Below are positions 45,601 to 51,578 of a stretch of 64,000 nucleotides of DNA, piece by piece. Both the position numbers and the translations under genes were made by a program. How positions within the stretch are numbered: position 1 is the first letter of the stretch; each line of letters opens with the position of its first letter. The stretch comes from Syngnathus acus (taxonomy: Eukaryota > Chordata > Actinopteri > Syngnathiformes > Syngnathidae): positions 7,422,631 to 7,486,630 of the forward strand of contig NC_051108.1 of the NCBI RefSeq assembly GCF_901709675.1, written 5' to 3'. The notes under the pieces were generated by a model. The model worked only from the letters and a program-made list of their open reading frames with translations, did no database searches and was not told where the DNA came from.

Positions 45601-47075
45601 ACTATTTAGGATGCTTTTATAATCACGGCTCTATTTTGAGATTCCGACTCTCGTTTTTTTATGGTGTTTTTCCTCTCTGTCACCGCCTCCCACATGAAGT
45701 CGTGATTAAGTCTGAAGATACAGGAAATCTGCAACAAATGCCAAGATTGTACCAGTTTTTTTTGCTCCTCTGTAGGTGTGCAACTGTGGCTTTATGACAT
45801 CAGTCATCTGGCAGTTTGTTTGCTCAGTGGCAGAAGGCAAAGGTTGTTACGTAAGAGAATCCCGGTGCAGCATGGACACCTGCCGTGCTTGCAAACGAGC
45901 CGTGGTGTGAATTGCGCACACCGGCCGCCACATTAGGTACAGCTACCTTCACAAGTGAGTGAGAAGGGTTTCGATTCACGACGCTAGGAGACAGATTCCG
46001 TTTGATTGTTGCAGTTTGGAGTGGCATGGAAATATAATATGTCAACACTGAGACTTCATAGCAATTTACATGCAATATCTACCCTGCCTGCATAATGCCA
46101 CAATCGCTGAATGAGTTAAGGGGAGCGAGAAAACGGGCCGTGGCAGCCGAGCGGACTGTGGAGCGTAACGCTAACTCCACGTTAGCCCAGCCCACACGGC
46201 ATAGTGTAAACATTAAACAAGCGCGCTACTTCACGCCACAGGACACAGAGACCGAGCAACCACAGAGCGTGCGGGGCGCATGCTGCATTATTAACCCCAT
46301 CCACATGCTGTTATTGTGGATGCTGTGGAGGGGAGGGGACCAAACCTTTCTATTGCTTCCATCTGATTCCGCTAACAGACCTCACTGAGATGCCATCAGT
46401 CCCCCCGCCCTCCCAGCCCCAAAACGGATCAATGACGTTGGGATAAAGTGCAGAAGAGGGGCCAACGTTCACGCACACGCGTCCCATTCGCCACCATGCC
46501 GCTAATCCAACGCAAGCTGATGATGCAAGAGGGGATCAGCGTGTAGCTCATCCCCTCCAATATGACACTTGACGCCCAAAACACGCCGGATGAAAACAAA
46601 GAGCCCCGATGTAGTGTTTCAATGTAAATGAGCAGTGGTGAAGCGGCGGGACCTCAACGGGAACTTCAATTGGGTGTCTGAATCCTGAACCCCACATAGG
46701 CCAAGAGCGTTTGCCCCCCCCTCCCCTTTCTTAAAAATACACAAATCCTCAAAGTAGCTGTTGTTCAAAACATCATTCTCATCCATTTGGAAATAACCCC
46801 CCCGCCCCCTCCCATTTGTGCTCCATGCTGACATCCGCCCAGCAAGATGATCATCGCACGGTGATGACATGGCAGCCCACACCATCCATTTCTGCTTTTA
46901 CCTTACAGAGCTGGAAATGCTCCGACTGGAGCTGCTCCTGGACCAGATGGTTCTCCTGCAGCCCCACTTGGACCGACGGGTTGGAGGAGGACGACGAGGG
47001 GGCGGAGGAGGACGAGGAGGAGGAGGACGCCTCTTTCAAGCCGTCCAACACCTTCCTGATGTTGAACTTCTTCAT
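6397..47075 (-). CDS. stxbp5: stxbp5 (tomosyn-1), complete coding region in 26 exons
   Basis: Tomosyn is a cytosolic and membrane-associated SNARE regulator that binds syntaxin-1 and SNAP25 through a C-terminal R-SNARE motif and restrains vesicle priming and exocytosis. The 26 exons listed separately here join in phase to 3363 nt, 1120 residues, close to the roughly 1115-residue short mammalian isoform. Order along the protein: conserved start [13 protein letters not shown]; polyserine and Gln-rich linker (about 14-50); first WD40 propeller (about 60-390); second propeller with Lgl-family features (about 390-990, with a low-complexity insert near 565-605 and the variable linker near 690-750); R-SNARE helix (about 1060-1115) with the zero-layer arginine at about 1080; C-terminus KKWYQF. 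Every intron is GT-AG. The start is chosen because it matches the family start and has A at -3. Exon 20 is of tomosyn-1 rather than tomosyn-2 (stxbp5l) type. The a or b teleost copy is not resolved. Confidence 0.96.
6522..6742 (-). CDS. stxbp5: stxbp5 exon 25, R-SNARE motif
   Basis: Residues 1034-1107. Contains [17 protein letters not shown], then the R-SNARE heptads with [18 protein letters not shown]. The arginine at about 1080 aligns with the zero-layer Arg of VAMP2. The exon is GC-rich. Donor GTAACA, acceptor CTCAG. Confidence 0.96.
6814..6925 (-). CDS. stxbp5: stxbp5 exon 24
   Basis: Residues 997-1034. Contains [20 protein letters not shown] and [15 protein letters not shown], the conserved tail that links the propeller to the SNARE motif. 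Donor GTACGT, acceptor TTCAG. Confidence 0.95.
6999..7164 (-). CDS. stxbp5: stxbp5 exon 23
   Basis: Residues 941-996. Contains [20 protein letters not shown] and [19 protein letters not shown], closing the second propeller. Acceptor CCCAG, donor GTCAGT. Confidence 0.95.
7244..7613 (-). CDS. stxbp5: stxbp5 exon 22, largest exon
   Basis: Residues 818-941, 370 nt. Contains [15 protein letters not shown], the basic [14 protein letters not shown] segment and [12 protein letters not shown], all diagnostic of tomosyn. Part of the second propeller. Acceptor GTCAG, donor GTGAGA. Confidence 0.96.
7691..7930 (-). CDS. stxbp5: stxbp5 exon 21
   Basis: Residues 738-818. Begins with [20 protein letters not shown], a serine-rich linker that in mammals is a phosphorylation-prone region, then [20 protein letters not shown]. 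Acceptor ACTAG, donor GTGACT. Confidence 0.96.
8367..8417 (-). CDS. stxbp5: stxbp5 exon 20, tomosyn-1 type linker
   Basis: 51 nt, phase 1 at both ends, residues 721-738, [17 protein letters not shown]. Mammalian STXBP5 has nearly the same peptide, whereas STXBP5L differs strongly here. This is the main basis for the paralog call. Being symmetric in phase it could be skipped without a frameshift. Confidence 0.94.
9224..9267. repeat. (TA)n microsatellite hosting a Tc1 insertion
   Basis: About 22 TA units with one C interruption. The Tc1 copy at 9268 begins inside it, consistent with TA target choice; TATATACATATAT continues after the right end at 10605. Confidence 0.85.
9484..9930 (-). pseudogene. 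Truncated Tc1 transposase (C-terminal half)
   Basis: 149 codons covering the region from [10 protein letters not shown] to the usual C-terminus. It retains the second catalytic Asp (in QQDND) and the Glu (in NPIENLW) spaced 34 residues apart, but lacks the DNA-binding domains and first Asp. It cannot encode an active enzyme. Confidence 0.9.
10185..10542 (+). mobile_element. tRNA-derived SINE, V-SINE/Mermaid-like
   Basis: A full-length copy with a tRNA-like head containing a perfect B box (GGTTCGATTCC) and a body with CCCACATCCCAAAAACATGC. The 3' end is ATGGATGGTTGG. A 12-bp direct repeat ATGTTTGAAGCC flanks it (10173-10184 and 10543-10554), which fixes both borders and shows it landed inside the Tc1 terminal repeat. 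The family name is from memory of fish V-SINEs. Confidence 0.88.
10605..11698. other. Intron 19, remaining sequence
   Basis: No exon is visible. I searched by eye for the extra mammalian tomosyn-1 alternative exons between exons 19 and 20 and found no candidate here or in 8418-9267. Confidence 0.45.
11699..11761 (-). CDS. stxbp5: stxbp5 exon 19
   Basis: 63 nt, phase 1 at both ends, residues 700-721, with [21 protein letters not shown]. This is the entry of the alternatively spliced linker in mammals. Acceptor TTCAG, donor GTACCA. Confidence 0.94.
12446..12810 (-). mobile_element. Full-length tRNA-derived SINE, V-SINE-like
   Basis: Same family as 10185-10542, in reverse orientation. The tail (CATC)n is at the left and the tRNA-like head with the B box at the right. 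The target-site duplication CATTTGCTGTTGT (13 bp) is exact at 12433-12445 and 12811-12823. It lies in intron 18, with its head about 130 bp from the exon 18 donor. Confidence 0.9.
12940..13091 (-). CDS. stxbp5: stxbp5 exon 18
   Basis: Residues 649-700. Contains [20 protein letters not shown] and [20 protein letters not shown] strand of the second propeller followed by the basic linker. Acceptor CTCAG, donor GTAAGT. Confidence 0.96.
13241..13366 (-). CDS. stxbp5: stxbp5 exon 17
   Basis: Residues 607-649. Contains [20 protein letters not shown] and [18 protein letters not shown], a strongly conserved tomosyn block. Acceptor TACAG, donor GTAAGT. Confidence 0.95.
13437..13609 (-). CDS. stxbp5: stxbp5 exon 16
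   Basis: Residues 550-607. [20 protein letters not shown] followed by a low-complexity Pro/Ser/Thr segment ending [14 protein letters not shown]. The low-complexity loop is also present in mammalian tomosyn-1. Acceptor TTCAG, donor GTAAGC. Confidence 0.95.
13871..14091 (-). CDS. stxbp5: stxbp5 exon 15
   Basis: Residues 476-549. Contains [40 protein letters not shown] and [20 protein letters not shown]. Second propeller blades. Acceptor CTCAG, donor GTATAC. Confidence 0.96.
14227..14267 (-). CDS. stxbp5: stxbp5 exon 14, 41-nt small exon
   Basis: Residues 462-476, [13 protein letters not shown], a classic WD40 strand ending in the WD dipeptide. Its phases match exons 13 and 15. Acceptor TTCAG, donor GTGAGC. 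Confidence 0.95.
14638..14705 (-). CDS. stxbp5: stxbp5 exon 13
   Basis: 68 nt, residues 440-462, [20 protein letters not shown] ending in ITG. Acceptor TCCAG, donor GTAAGA. Confidence 0.95.
15004..15151 (-). CDS. stxbp5: stxbp5 exon 12
   Basis: Residues 390-439. Contains [20 protein letters not shown] and [14 protein letters not shown]. The transition between the two propellers. Acceptor ATCAG, donor GTACTT. Confidence 0.96.
15236..15308 (-). CDS. stxbp5: stxbp5 exon 11
   Basis: 73 nt, residues 366-390, [20 protein letters not shown] followed by LAQNG. Acceptor TGCAG, donor GTGAGT. Confidence 0.95.
15828..15841. repeat. 14-nt G homopolymer near the exon 10 donor
   Basis: On the transcript this is a run of 14 C beginning at intron position +14 after exon 10. 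Confidence 0.9.
15855..16009 (-). CDS. stxbp5: stxbp5 exon 10
   Basis: Residues 314-366. Contains [40 protein letters not shown] and [11 protein letters not shown], an Lgl-family block. Acceptor CCCAG, donor GTGAGC. Confidence 0.96.
16214..18075. mobile_element. TIR element with internal 251-bp tandem array (family a)
   Basis: Both ends carry the same 28-bp terminal repeat, starting CCGTATTTTCCGCCCTAAAA, with TA on each side (16212-16213 and 18076-18077). Subterminal words GTGCGCCTTATA occur twice at each end. There is no transposase. Most of the interior is a 251-bp tandem array. It fills intron 9 of stxbp5, and the right end is about 50 bp from exon 9. TA flanks suggest a Tc1/mariner-type target but the superfamily is not proven. 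Confidence 0.85.
16453..17885. repeat. 251-bp tandem array, about 5.7 copies
   Basis: The word CATAGGTAAG recurs at 16541, 16792, 17043, 17294, 17545 and 17796, a spacing of exactly 251 each time. Internal units are nearly identical. The first unit is the most diverged, and the last is cut off after GCGATTGTTTACA. Each unit contains GATCATTTTATAGGAGATC, an imperfect palindrome around GATC. Confidence 0.95.
18126..18204 (-). CDS. stxbp5: stxbp5 exon 9
   Basis: 79 nt, residues 288-314, [20 protein letters not shown] followed by KTTRIG. Acceptor TGCAG, donor GTCAGC. The donor lies within 50 bp of the end of a TIR element. Confidence 0.95.
18749..18824. mobile_element. Single end of a TIR element (family b fragment)
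   Basis: About 76 bp matching, in reverse, the left end of the element at 32798-33827, ending in GGGCCAATACGG followed by TA. The other end is absent, so it is a truncated remnant. It ends 36 bp from exon 8. Confidence 0.8.
18861..18984 (-). CDS. stxbp5: stxbp5 exon 8
   Basis: Residues 247-288, [20 protein letters not shown] and [20 protein letters not shown], two canonical WD40 strands of the first propeller. Acceptor CCTAG, donor GTAAGC. Confidence 0.96.
18985..20496. other. Intron 7, no element recognised
   Basis: 1.5 kb of AT-rich intron. Open frames such as 19242-19544 have no homology I recognise and no splice context. Nothing else is seen. Confidence 0.5.
20497..20580 (-). CDS. stxbp5: stxbp5 exon 7
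   Basis: 84 nt, residues 219-246, [20 protein letters not shown] then [10 protein letters not shown]40 strand of the first propeller. Acceptor CTCAG, donor GTAGGC. Confidence 0.96.
20861..20924 (-). CDS. stxbp5: stxbp5 exon 6
   Basis: 64 nt, residues 197-218, [20 protein letters not shown] then K. Acceptor CTTAG, donor GTATTA. Confidence 0.95.
21355..21488. repeat. Long (CA)n microsatellite
   Basis: About 134 bp of CA units with a GCACGCACGC interruption near 21419-21428. On the stxbp5 transcript it is a GU repeat in intron 5, about 430 nt before exon 6. Confidence 0.95.
22131..23525 (-). pseudogene. Rex3-like reverse transcriptase, frameshifted segments
   Basis: The RT is spread over several frames: 23061-23525, 23131-23352, 22961-23299, 22523-22900 and 22131-22532. 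Recognisable parts are [58 protein letters not shown] and the terminal [12 protein letters not shown]. Not functional. Confidence 0.85.
23538..24866 (-). pseudogene. Rex3-like endonuclease and start of RT, fragment
   Basis: A 442-codon open segment. The first half is an apurinic-like endonuclease ([17 protein letters not shown]). The end [13 protein letters not shown] marks the start of the reverse transcriptase palm region. Frameshifts separate it from the remaining RT segments at 22131-23525. Confidence 0.85.
25101..26564. other. Intron 5, sequence between Rex3 and exon 5
   Basis: No exon seen. The part 26300-26530 looks like an old retroelement end (separate entry). The rest is unassigned. 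Confidence 0.45.
26341..26530 (+). mobile_element. Possible retroelement 3' end with (ATT)n tail
   Basis: Ends with GACCTGAAAGGCGCTTCTAA, then ATAAA and an (ATT)n tail at 26508-26527. This layout resembles fish LINE or SINE 3' ends. The left border and family are unknown. Confidence 0.4.
26565..26699 (-). CDS. stxbp5: stxbp5 exon 5
   Basis: Residues 152-197, [20 protein letters not shown] then [20 protein letters not shown] and KAIEL. First-propeller blades. Acceptor TGCAG, donor GTGAGT. Confidence 0.96.
26702..28160. other. Intron 4, no element recognised
   Basis: GC-richer than neighbouring introns. No exon, RNA gene or repeat family is evident. Confidence 0.45.
28161..28261 (-). CDS. stxbp5: stxbp5 exon 4
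   Basis: Residues 119-152, [20 protein letters not shown] then [16 protein letters not shown]40 strand with the LW dipeptide. Acceptor CGACAG, donor GTGAGT. Confidence 0.96.
29003..29899 (+). mobile_element. Degraded hAT transposon with BED-finger remnant
   Basis: Starts CAGGGGTCCCCAACA and ends with the reverse complement of CAGTGGTCCCTAACC, hAT-type termini. The flanks CTATAGAG and CTATATGC are an eroded 8-bp duplication. The inside encodes, on the plus strand, [20 protein letters not shown] and [20 protein letters not shown], matching the N-terminal BED-type zinc finger region of ZBED/Charlie-like hAT transposases. One Cys of the finger is missing and the catalytic part is absent. It lies in intron 3, antisense to the gene. 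Confidence 0.82.
29330..29601 (+). pseudogene. hAT transposase N-terminal fragment
   Basis: An open segment ending [15 protein letters not shown] before a stop. Similar to the BED finger and following linker of ZBED-type hAT transposases. The first zinc-binding Cys appears replaced (ALGTCGD). Confidence 0.7.
30391..30472 (-). CDS. stxbp5: stxbp5 exon 3
   Basis: 82 nt, residues 91-118, [20 protein letters not shown] then LQFLINE, identical in sense to mammalian tomosyn-1. Acceptor TCCAG, donor GTAGGG. Confidence 0.97.
30539..30624. repeat. (GT)n microsatellite upstream of exon 3
   Basis: 43 uninterrupted GT units. On the transcript it is a CA repeat ending 67 nt before the exon 3 acceptor. 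Confidence 0.97.
30625..32795. other. Intron 2, 5' of exon 3, no gene
   Basis: Holds a 17-nt G run at 31061-31077 and no recognisable coding or repeat family. Confidence 0.45.
32798..33827. mobile_element. TIR element (family b), non-autonomous
   Basis: Left end CCGTTTTGGCCCGAATATAA, right end reverse-complement CCGTATTGGCCCGAATATAA, both followed by GACGA. TA stands on each side. The right end has the doubled word TCGTCTTATATTC at about 33786 and 33804. A 47-bp tandem duplication lies at 32864-32957. No transposase is recognised; the minus-strand frame at 33091-33369 is without known motifs. Confidence 0.85.
32864..32957. repeat. 47-bp perfect tandem duplication
   Basis: Two identical copies (32864-32910 and 32911-32957) beginning CTTATATTCGGGGTCTAGAC, inside the family b element next to its left end. 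Confidence 0.92.
33830..34800. other. Intron 2 segment, nothing recognised
   Basis: Open frames 34112-34411 and 34384-34602 show no family motifs and no coding signal I trust. Confidence 0.45.
34809..35021. mobile_element. Palindromic hAT MITE with exact 8-bp duplication
   Basis: 213 bp that is largely an inverted repeat of itself, starting CAGGGGTCACCAACTCCGGT. Flanked by ATTTACAG on both sides (34801-34808 and 35022-35029). A foldback MITE with no coding capacity, in intron 2. Confidence 0.92.
35711..36367 (+). pseudogene. LINE reverse transcriptase, N-terminal part
   Basis: 219 codons up to an in-frame TAG just before the RT block [12 protein letters not shown]. Fingers and early palm region of an L2-like RT. 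Confidence 0.85.
36386..37225 (+). pseudogene. LINE reverse transcriptase, catalytic part
   Basis: Contains the YADD box (KYADDTTL) and the thumb region ([20 protein letters not shown]). From about 37025 the frame is wrong compared with copy D, so the last 60 codons are not the native sequence. Confidence 0.85.
38352..38540 (-). mobile_element. LINE 3'-end fragment with (GAAT)n tail
   Basis: (TGAA)n followed by CTTTATTTCGAACATGATTT, with AAAAGGAGTAGGAAGAAGCC further in. This layout is typical of the 3' end of CR1/Rex1-type fish LINEs in reverse orientation. Borders are approximate. Confidence 0.5.
38670..38730. repeat. (TAGC)n degenerate microsatellite
   Basis: Imperfect repeats of AGCT/TAGC words, self-complementary and able to fold back. 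Confidence 0.7.
40611..40765. repeat. 85-bp imperfect tandem duplication
   Basis: TAATAGCAAGCTAATTTT recurs about 85 bp apart (from about 40614 and 40699), and both copies continue into TTGCACTGTAATCTGTTTGA. Confidence 0.8.
41241..42209. mobile_element. hAT MITE with exact 8-bp duplication, hosting a second MITE
   Basis: Starts CAGGGGTCACCAACC and ends with the reverse complement of CAGGGGTCACCAACA. Flanked by ACCTAGAC on both sides (41233-41240 and 42210-42217). A mariner-like MITE (41421-42081) is inserted inside. In intron 2. Confidence 0.92.
41421..42081. mobile_element. Mariner/Tc1-like MITE nested in a hAT MITE
   Basis: Starts CAGTCAAACCTTGGTTTTCG and ends with the reverse complement of CAGTCAAACCTCGGTTTTCG; TA on both sides. 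Subterminal regions contain repeated TTCGA words (GGTTCGAGAA, GGTCGAATTCC). No transposase remains. Confidence 0.9.
42218..45213. other. Intron 2, segment next to exon 2
   Basis: Three kilobases in which I see no exon, RNA gene or repeat family. Confidence 0.45.
45214..45311 (-). CDS. stxbp5: stxbp5 exon 2
   Basis: 98 nt, residues 59-91, [20 protein letters not shown] then [13 protein letters not shown], the first WD40 strand. Acceptor TGCAG, donor GTATCC. Confidence 0.97.
45312..46901. other. Intron 1
   Basis: 1.6 kb between exon 1 and exon 2. No element recognised. Confidence 0.6.
46902..47075 (-). CDS. stxbp5: stxbp5 exon 1 with start codon
   Basis: 174 nt, residues 1-58. [13 protein letters not shown] is the conserved tomosyn start. 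It is followed by a polyserine tract (residues 17-31, broken by Ala-Pro), then a Gln-rich stretch ending [10 protein letters not shown]. The polyserine is encoded by TCC and TCG repeats in GC-rich DNA. Donor GTAAAA. Confidence 0.96.
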
Positions 47076-47083
47076 TTTTGTCA

Positions 47084-47131
47084 CTGCGCAAAGGAAGGGA
47101 GCACACGTTGGGCATGAGTGCAAGTGGCAGG

Positions 47132-47164
<33 letters not shown>

Positions 47165-47189
47165 GGGGGGTTAGAGGACGGCCACTTAC
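47084..47189 (-). other. Candidate 106-nt intron in the stxbp5 5' UTR
   Basis: On the minus strand a strong donor GTAAGT starts at 47189, and an acceptor TTTGCGCAG ends at 47084, only 8 nt before the start codon. The intron body is a C run, a (CA)n tract and a pyrimidine-rich stretch. This is inferred from splice-site shape only. Confidence 0.4.
47134..47162. repeat. (GT)n microsatellite just upstream of the start codon
   Basis: About 14 GT units followed by a run of G, 60-90 bp upstream of the stxbp5 ATG. Confidence 0.9.
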
Positions 47190-47533
47190 ATGCACACGTA
47201 GTCTCTCTCTCTCTGTCGCTCGCTCTTCCTCTCTCTCCACCCGGTAAATCTCACGTTTTAGTGCGCGTATTTCTGCAAGCTCTCCATCCTGCAAGGCTCG
47301 AGCCACACAGTCTTGTTCGGGATCAATGCGGAAAGCAAAAGAGAAAAATGACAGAGAAAAGGACGGGGAGGAGGGAAAAGGGAAGAAGCTGCTGAGATGC
47401 TGATGCGGCGGTCGCTCGGTCGATCGGTGCGGCGATGTGCTCGGACCGTGGCCCCACTGCGTCTCTCCGTGGCTCGGCTCGTCCTCCTCCGCTTGTTCCC
47501 TCCCCTTCCCTCTCTCTCCCGCTCTCCCTACCG

Positions 47534-47545
47534 TGCGCATGCGCA
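47534..47545. promoter_or_regulatory. NRF1-type palindrome in the stxbp5 promoter region
   Basis: TGCGCATGCGCA matches the NRF1 consensus on both strands. It sits about 460 bp upstream of the start codon in a GC-rich, CT-rich block (47.40-47.56 kb) that looks like a CpG promoter. Whether it is the core promoter is inferred. Confidence 0.55.
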
Positions 47546-47699
47546 ATACTTGGACGCAGAATCCCGCCAGCCACCTTGCCTACTGCTCCCACCCCAACCT
47601 ACCCACTCTCTTCTTTTCTTCCTTAATCAATCCATTCTCATCCACTTTCAGTTTGTGCTCTACCGCTCCTGCTGAGTCTGATGATGTTATGGTGCGGTA

Positions 47700-50600
47700 A
47701 ACTGGAACCGCCCCCCCACCCACCCAAGTACAAAGACTTCAAGACTATACTTGAAGACCCTCAATTGAATTCGGTTTCTAAATGCTTGAAGATAATTGCT
47801 GAAAACTGAGAACTAAAACTATGCAGCACTCAACTGTGGCAAAAAGTTAAGACCGTGTCAAGATTATGAATTCAAGGAATTTGGACTACGTCGTGATAAC
47901 TGCAGGAGATAGAAGATCCAAGAGTCTACATCAAGTCAAGGCTAAGAACAAGTCAAGACAGGGTCAAGACATCATTTGCGTAACGAACCAAAAATCAACC
48001 ATAAATGCGGCCTCGATTCCGACGTGACGTCGAGAATACATTCGAGGCGGCGGAACAAAAAGGTCCTTGCGTGAGGACGATGTGAGAAAAAGAGGAGGCC
48101 GGTTGGCGGGTGAGTGTTACATCAGTGATTTAATTTAGCGCCATTGTGTCGTGGCCCGGCCATTTATCTTGCTGCATTATGCGCGCGGCTCCGACTGCCG
48201 CCTTTGGATGCTTTGATAAGGCTCCCCACGGAGGAGCGACGTTCTTTGCTAAACAGCCAAAGTGCGGGGGGAAAAAGGCGCGTCACTGATTTGGGCTGAT
48301 CATGTTTCTTTGATTTCTGATAGGTATGCAAATATGGAACATGAGATTCTATTATGCATATGAGCAGCGGGCTAATCCAGTGCTAATTTCAGGGGCAGAG
48401 GTAAGCGACAGGTGCATTAGCGTGACGTTAGCTCGCGTTGCCAAAAAAAAAATGACATGAAGGCTACAAGCTAGCCAATTAAACATATTGAGGTGAAACG
48501 ACCAATTGCGATTGATTCGCTGCCCTGAAAATGAAAGTTGGACGAAAGAGGAAAATTTACAAACAATGAAACAATTCCTCCTCGCTTTCCCCCACCACCG
48601 CTACATCGTGACCTCATTCAGCCACTGACAACTATCATCAAATGAGGCTGAACCCTCCTGACCGACGCATCCCCGACGTCACCGTGCCGAGTCTTCCGAG
48701 TTCGACATCATTGTCGCAGACACCCTTCGGCAACACGGCGCTGTCTGGAGAAAGCTGCGAAGGAAACACCAGGAGGTCACAGCGGGTGAGATTAGGCCGA
48801 GTCGAAGGGAGCAGAAGGCCCAGGATTTTTGTGTCCTCACTGACAGCTGTAGTTAAATGAAGCGCACCTGAACGTGGCGCTCACTGTATCGGCCCGCCGG
48901 GCTGTGGCGAGCCACCAAGTGGTTGATTTGAAGCGCTAATAAGTCAGAGAGGAGCGGCTGCGTCTCCATGCATGGACCGTAAACAAGATCGTCGCGCAAC
49001 TTCCATCAGACGCGCCAATGTCAAACAATCCGATGGAGAATCTCTGTGACATATCTGTCACTCAAAACGGGGAGCCTCCTACTGCCAATAAAAGCAACCG
49101 GCCTTCATGAATATTGATGGTGGGGATAAAGAAGGCTTGTTGCTGGAGAAAAAAAACAAAAACAAAACAAAGATAAGTCCTTCATCAGACTCAGAGAGAA
49201 AAGAAAGTACGGGCTTGGGATAAATGAAGCAGGAGGCAGCTAAGCAGTGCCGGTCACCCCTGTAAAGAATTTGAGTGCAGACGAGGACAGTCGAGGAGAA
49301 TCGAGTGATCACGACGGCTGCGGATAACAATTAACGATCCAGACGCCCCCGTGCCCGGCAACTAAATCTCTCAAGGCAATCATGCTAGTCCATCCAGGGG
49401 GCGGAAGTAACTCCGTCCACAAAATACCTTGCAGGCAAGCCTGCTAACATTCAAAGATGAATTCAAATGTGCAATAGTCACTCCGAAATGCGGCAAAGGG
49501 CAAAGGGGAGCACCTGGTGGTGAAAAGCAGAACTAGAGTGAGCAGGACACCGCTCGGATGGTGGAGCAGATGGAGGCCTCTGTTCAAGGGAAGGGCGGGG
49601 CCGCTGTTGCCATGGTTATGACGCACAGCTTCTGTCTGGACTGGATTTTCTTTCTCTCTCTGGGCCAGCATCTCCGTCTCTCTGACCTGTGCTTTGTGAA
49701 TTTCGTGTCAACTTTTGCCACGCTCTCATTCAGTAGTCAAATCCAAAAGCTTCAATTCCTCTTCCACCACCCACACAAAGGCGTGATGAGAAAGCCCAAT
49801 GAACAACGACAGCAGCCGCCGGGGCTCGGATAGTAAATTAAGCGGCGCGATAATCCTCCCAGAGTTGCTATTGCGCAAAGCAATCCGGTGGGAGGAACCG
49901 GCGTTCCCCGGGCTCCGTTGTGTAAATGGCAACGGCTGATTTCATTTACTCGCCTCCGACACAAAAGCAATTAAGCCGTGATGTGAAGAAAGGCAACTTG
50001 CGCTTATGCTTCATCGGGCTTCCTCTTTAGAAGAAGCTGAAACCGGAATGCGGATCATCTGCGGCAAAGTTGCTTCTCGATCATGACCCCGGACGATTTG
50101 TAGCAGCGGTGACATCACGCGTTTTGGATTGCTGCCATCTTGGCTGATTTAAATGAGACAGACAAGTCCCCCGCTTGTCATTGAAGACAAAATCACATCA
50201 GCCTTTCCCCCTTTACATCTTTCAAGTACATGAAGGACAGCTGTCAACATTTGACACCGTCAAACGCCGAGCCAGACTCAAGTCGATCTGCATCCCCGCG
50301 GACGCCGTGCAAATATTGACATTGCTTGACCTTCAAATAGGAGCGGGTTTATCTTTGCAATTAATATAGGTGGTCAAGGGAGACATTGATAAGTGAGGAC
50401 ACCATGGGGAAATAAGCACAATTTTGTGAGTGACCAAAAAAAAAAGAAAGAAGCTAGAGGATTTGGGAGGGTGTATGACAACGCCGCTGGAGGTTGGCCA
50501 AACAAAGGCGCAGAAACGAGTCAAGTCAATGAGAAGAGATTAAAGGGAGAAGAATGGCTGAGGTTGCAATCAAGTTAGGATGTCCGCTATTCTGCTCTGG

Positions 50601-51246
50601 CTCCAGCGCTGGGTAGTGTGCGCCGAAGAGGGTGATACGGCGGGGGATTCCTAAAAGCTACATCGTCCTTTGCCATGCATGCGGAAATAAATTGATTAAG
50701 CTGCCCTTGAGTTATTATCTGCCAAATGAAAAGTGAATTCAAGAACCACCAGTGACCCCACTCTATTCAGACAATGTATATTCAGTCCCCTCTTAATTGC
50801 ATCATCCTACTGTGCGGCTCCATTGAAGAATCCAATAATTTTTTTTTTTTATGACTTGTGGGAAGTCAACTCACGTGTAGCGTTCCTTTCAAGGTCGTGC
50901 CATGCTTTTTGTCCCTCTTCTTTGCGTCCAGCCGGCAGCAGCCAATTAGGAAGCAGCGTCTCTATTAATATGGCCCAATTACAGTGCTGCTTCTTGAGGA
51001 GACACACAGGATCACATGAGAAAGCAAATATCGGAGTGGGGACGAGGGGCTGGGGCAAAGAAGCAAACGAATGACTTGAACGAGCGCGATGGCTGAAGAT
51101 GACAATTGCATTAAACCCTCCTGCAGATGCTCAAAATGGAAAACATGTTCTATTCCGTGACAGTGAAAAGTTATAAATATTTACAACCACTAGATGGCAC
51201 CATTATCTCACGCTAGGTCTTTTACTTTTGGGCTGATGGCAATCAT
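47700..51246. other. Upstream intergenic region, no gene recognised
   Basis: No coding exon or repeat family is visible. Short open frames (48642-48860, 49558-49833, 50733-51074) lack motifs. Distal regulatory elements of stxbp5 could lie here but sequence alone does not show them. Confidence 0.45.
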
Positions 51247-51505
51247 GTCAAGTCAAGTTTATTTGTATAGCCCTGAATCACAAGCAGTCTCAAAGGGCTT
51301 CACATAGACAAACAATTGACAATTATTCTCAAAGCATCCCGTGGTCTTAAACTCCCAAAAGGGCAAGGAAAAACTCAAAAAAACCCTACCAGGGGAAAAA
51401 TGAGAAACCTTGAGAAGGGACCACAGATGGAAGGATCCCCCTTTCAGGATCACCAGGCTGCAATGGATGCAGAGAGGGCACATAAAATACATTATATGAA
51501 AATCA
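51247..51505 (-). mobile_element. L2-like LINE 3' UTR fragment
   Basis: Begins TCAAGTCAAGTTTATTTGTA and continues with AAACTCCCAAAAGGGCAAGG and CAGGCTGCAATGGATGCAGA. The same 3' UTR module occurs, more complete, in the LINE copies at 35653-37694 and 54750-55928. Confidence 0.75.
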
Positions 51506-51525
51506 ATGAAAAAGTGGATGTCCAA

Positions 51526-51578
51526 GTGATGAGACCCACCAGAGTTGCTGACGACACGACTCTGGTGGGTCTCATCAC
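51526..51578. repeat. Perfect 20-bp inverted repeat at LINE 5' junction
   Basis: Left arm GTGATGAGACCCACCAGAGT (51526-51545), loop of 13 nt, right arm its exact reverse complement (51559-51578). The right arm is native RT coding sequence; the left arm is an inverted copy. Confidence 0.93.

Noticed and set aside
6397-47075. Identification as stxbp5l (tomosyn-2)
   Set aside because: The exon 20 peptide [15 protein letters not shown], the exon 16 low-complexity loop and the [12 protein letters not shown] segment match tomosyn-1 and differ from tomosyn-2.
46851-47546. A separate 231-residue gene upstream of stxbp5
   Set aside because: It is exon 1 of stxbp5 plus its open 5' region and the start of intron 1, not an independent gene.
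47700-51246. A second protein-coding gene upstream of stxbp5
   Set aside because: Short frames in this region show no family motifs and no consistent splice phases.
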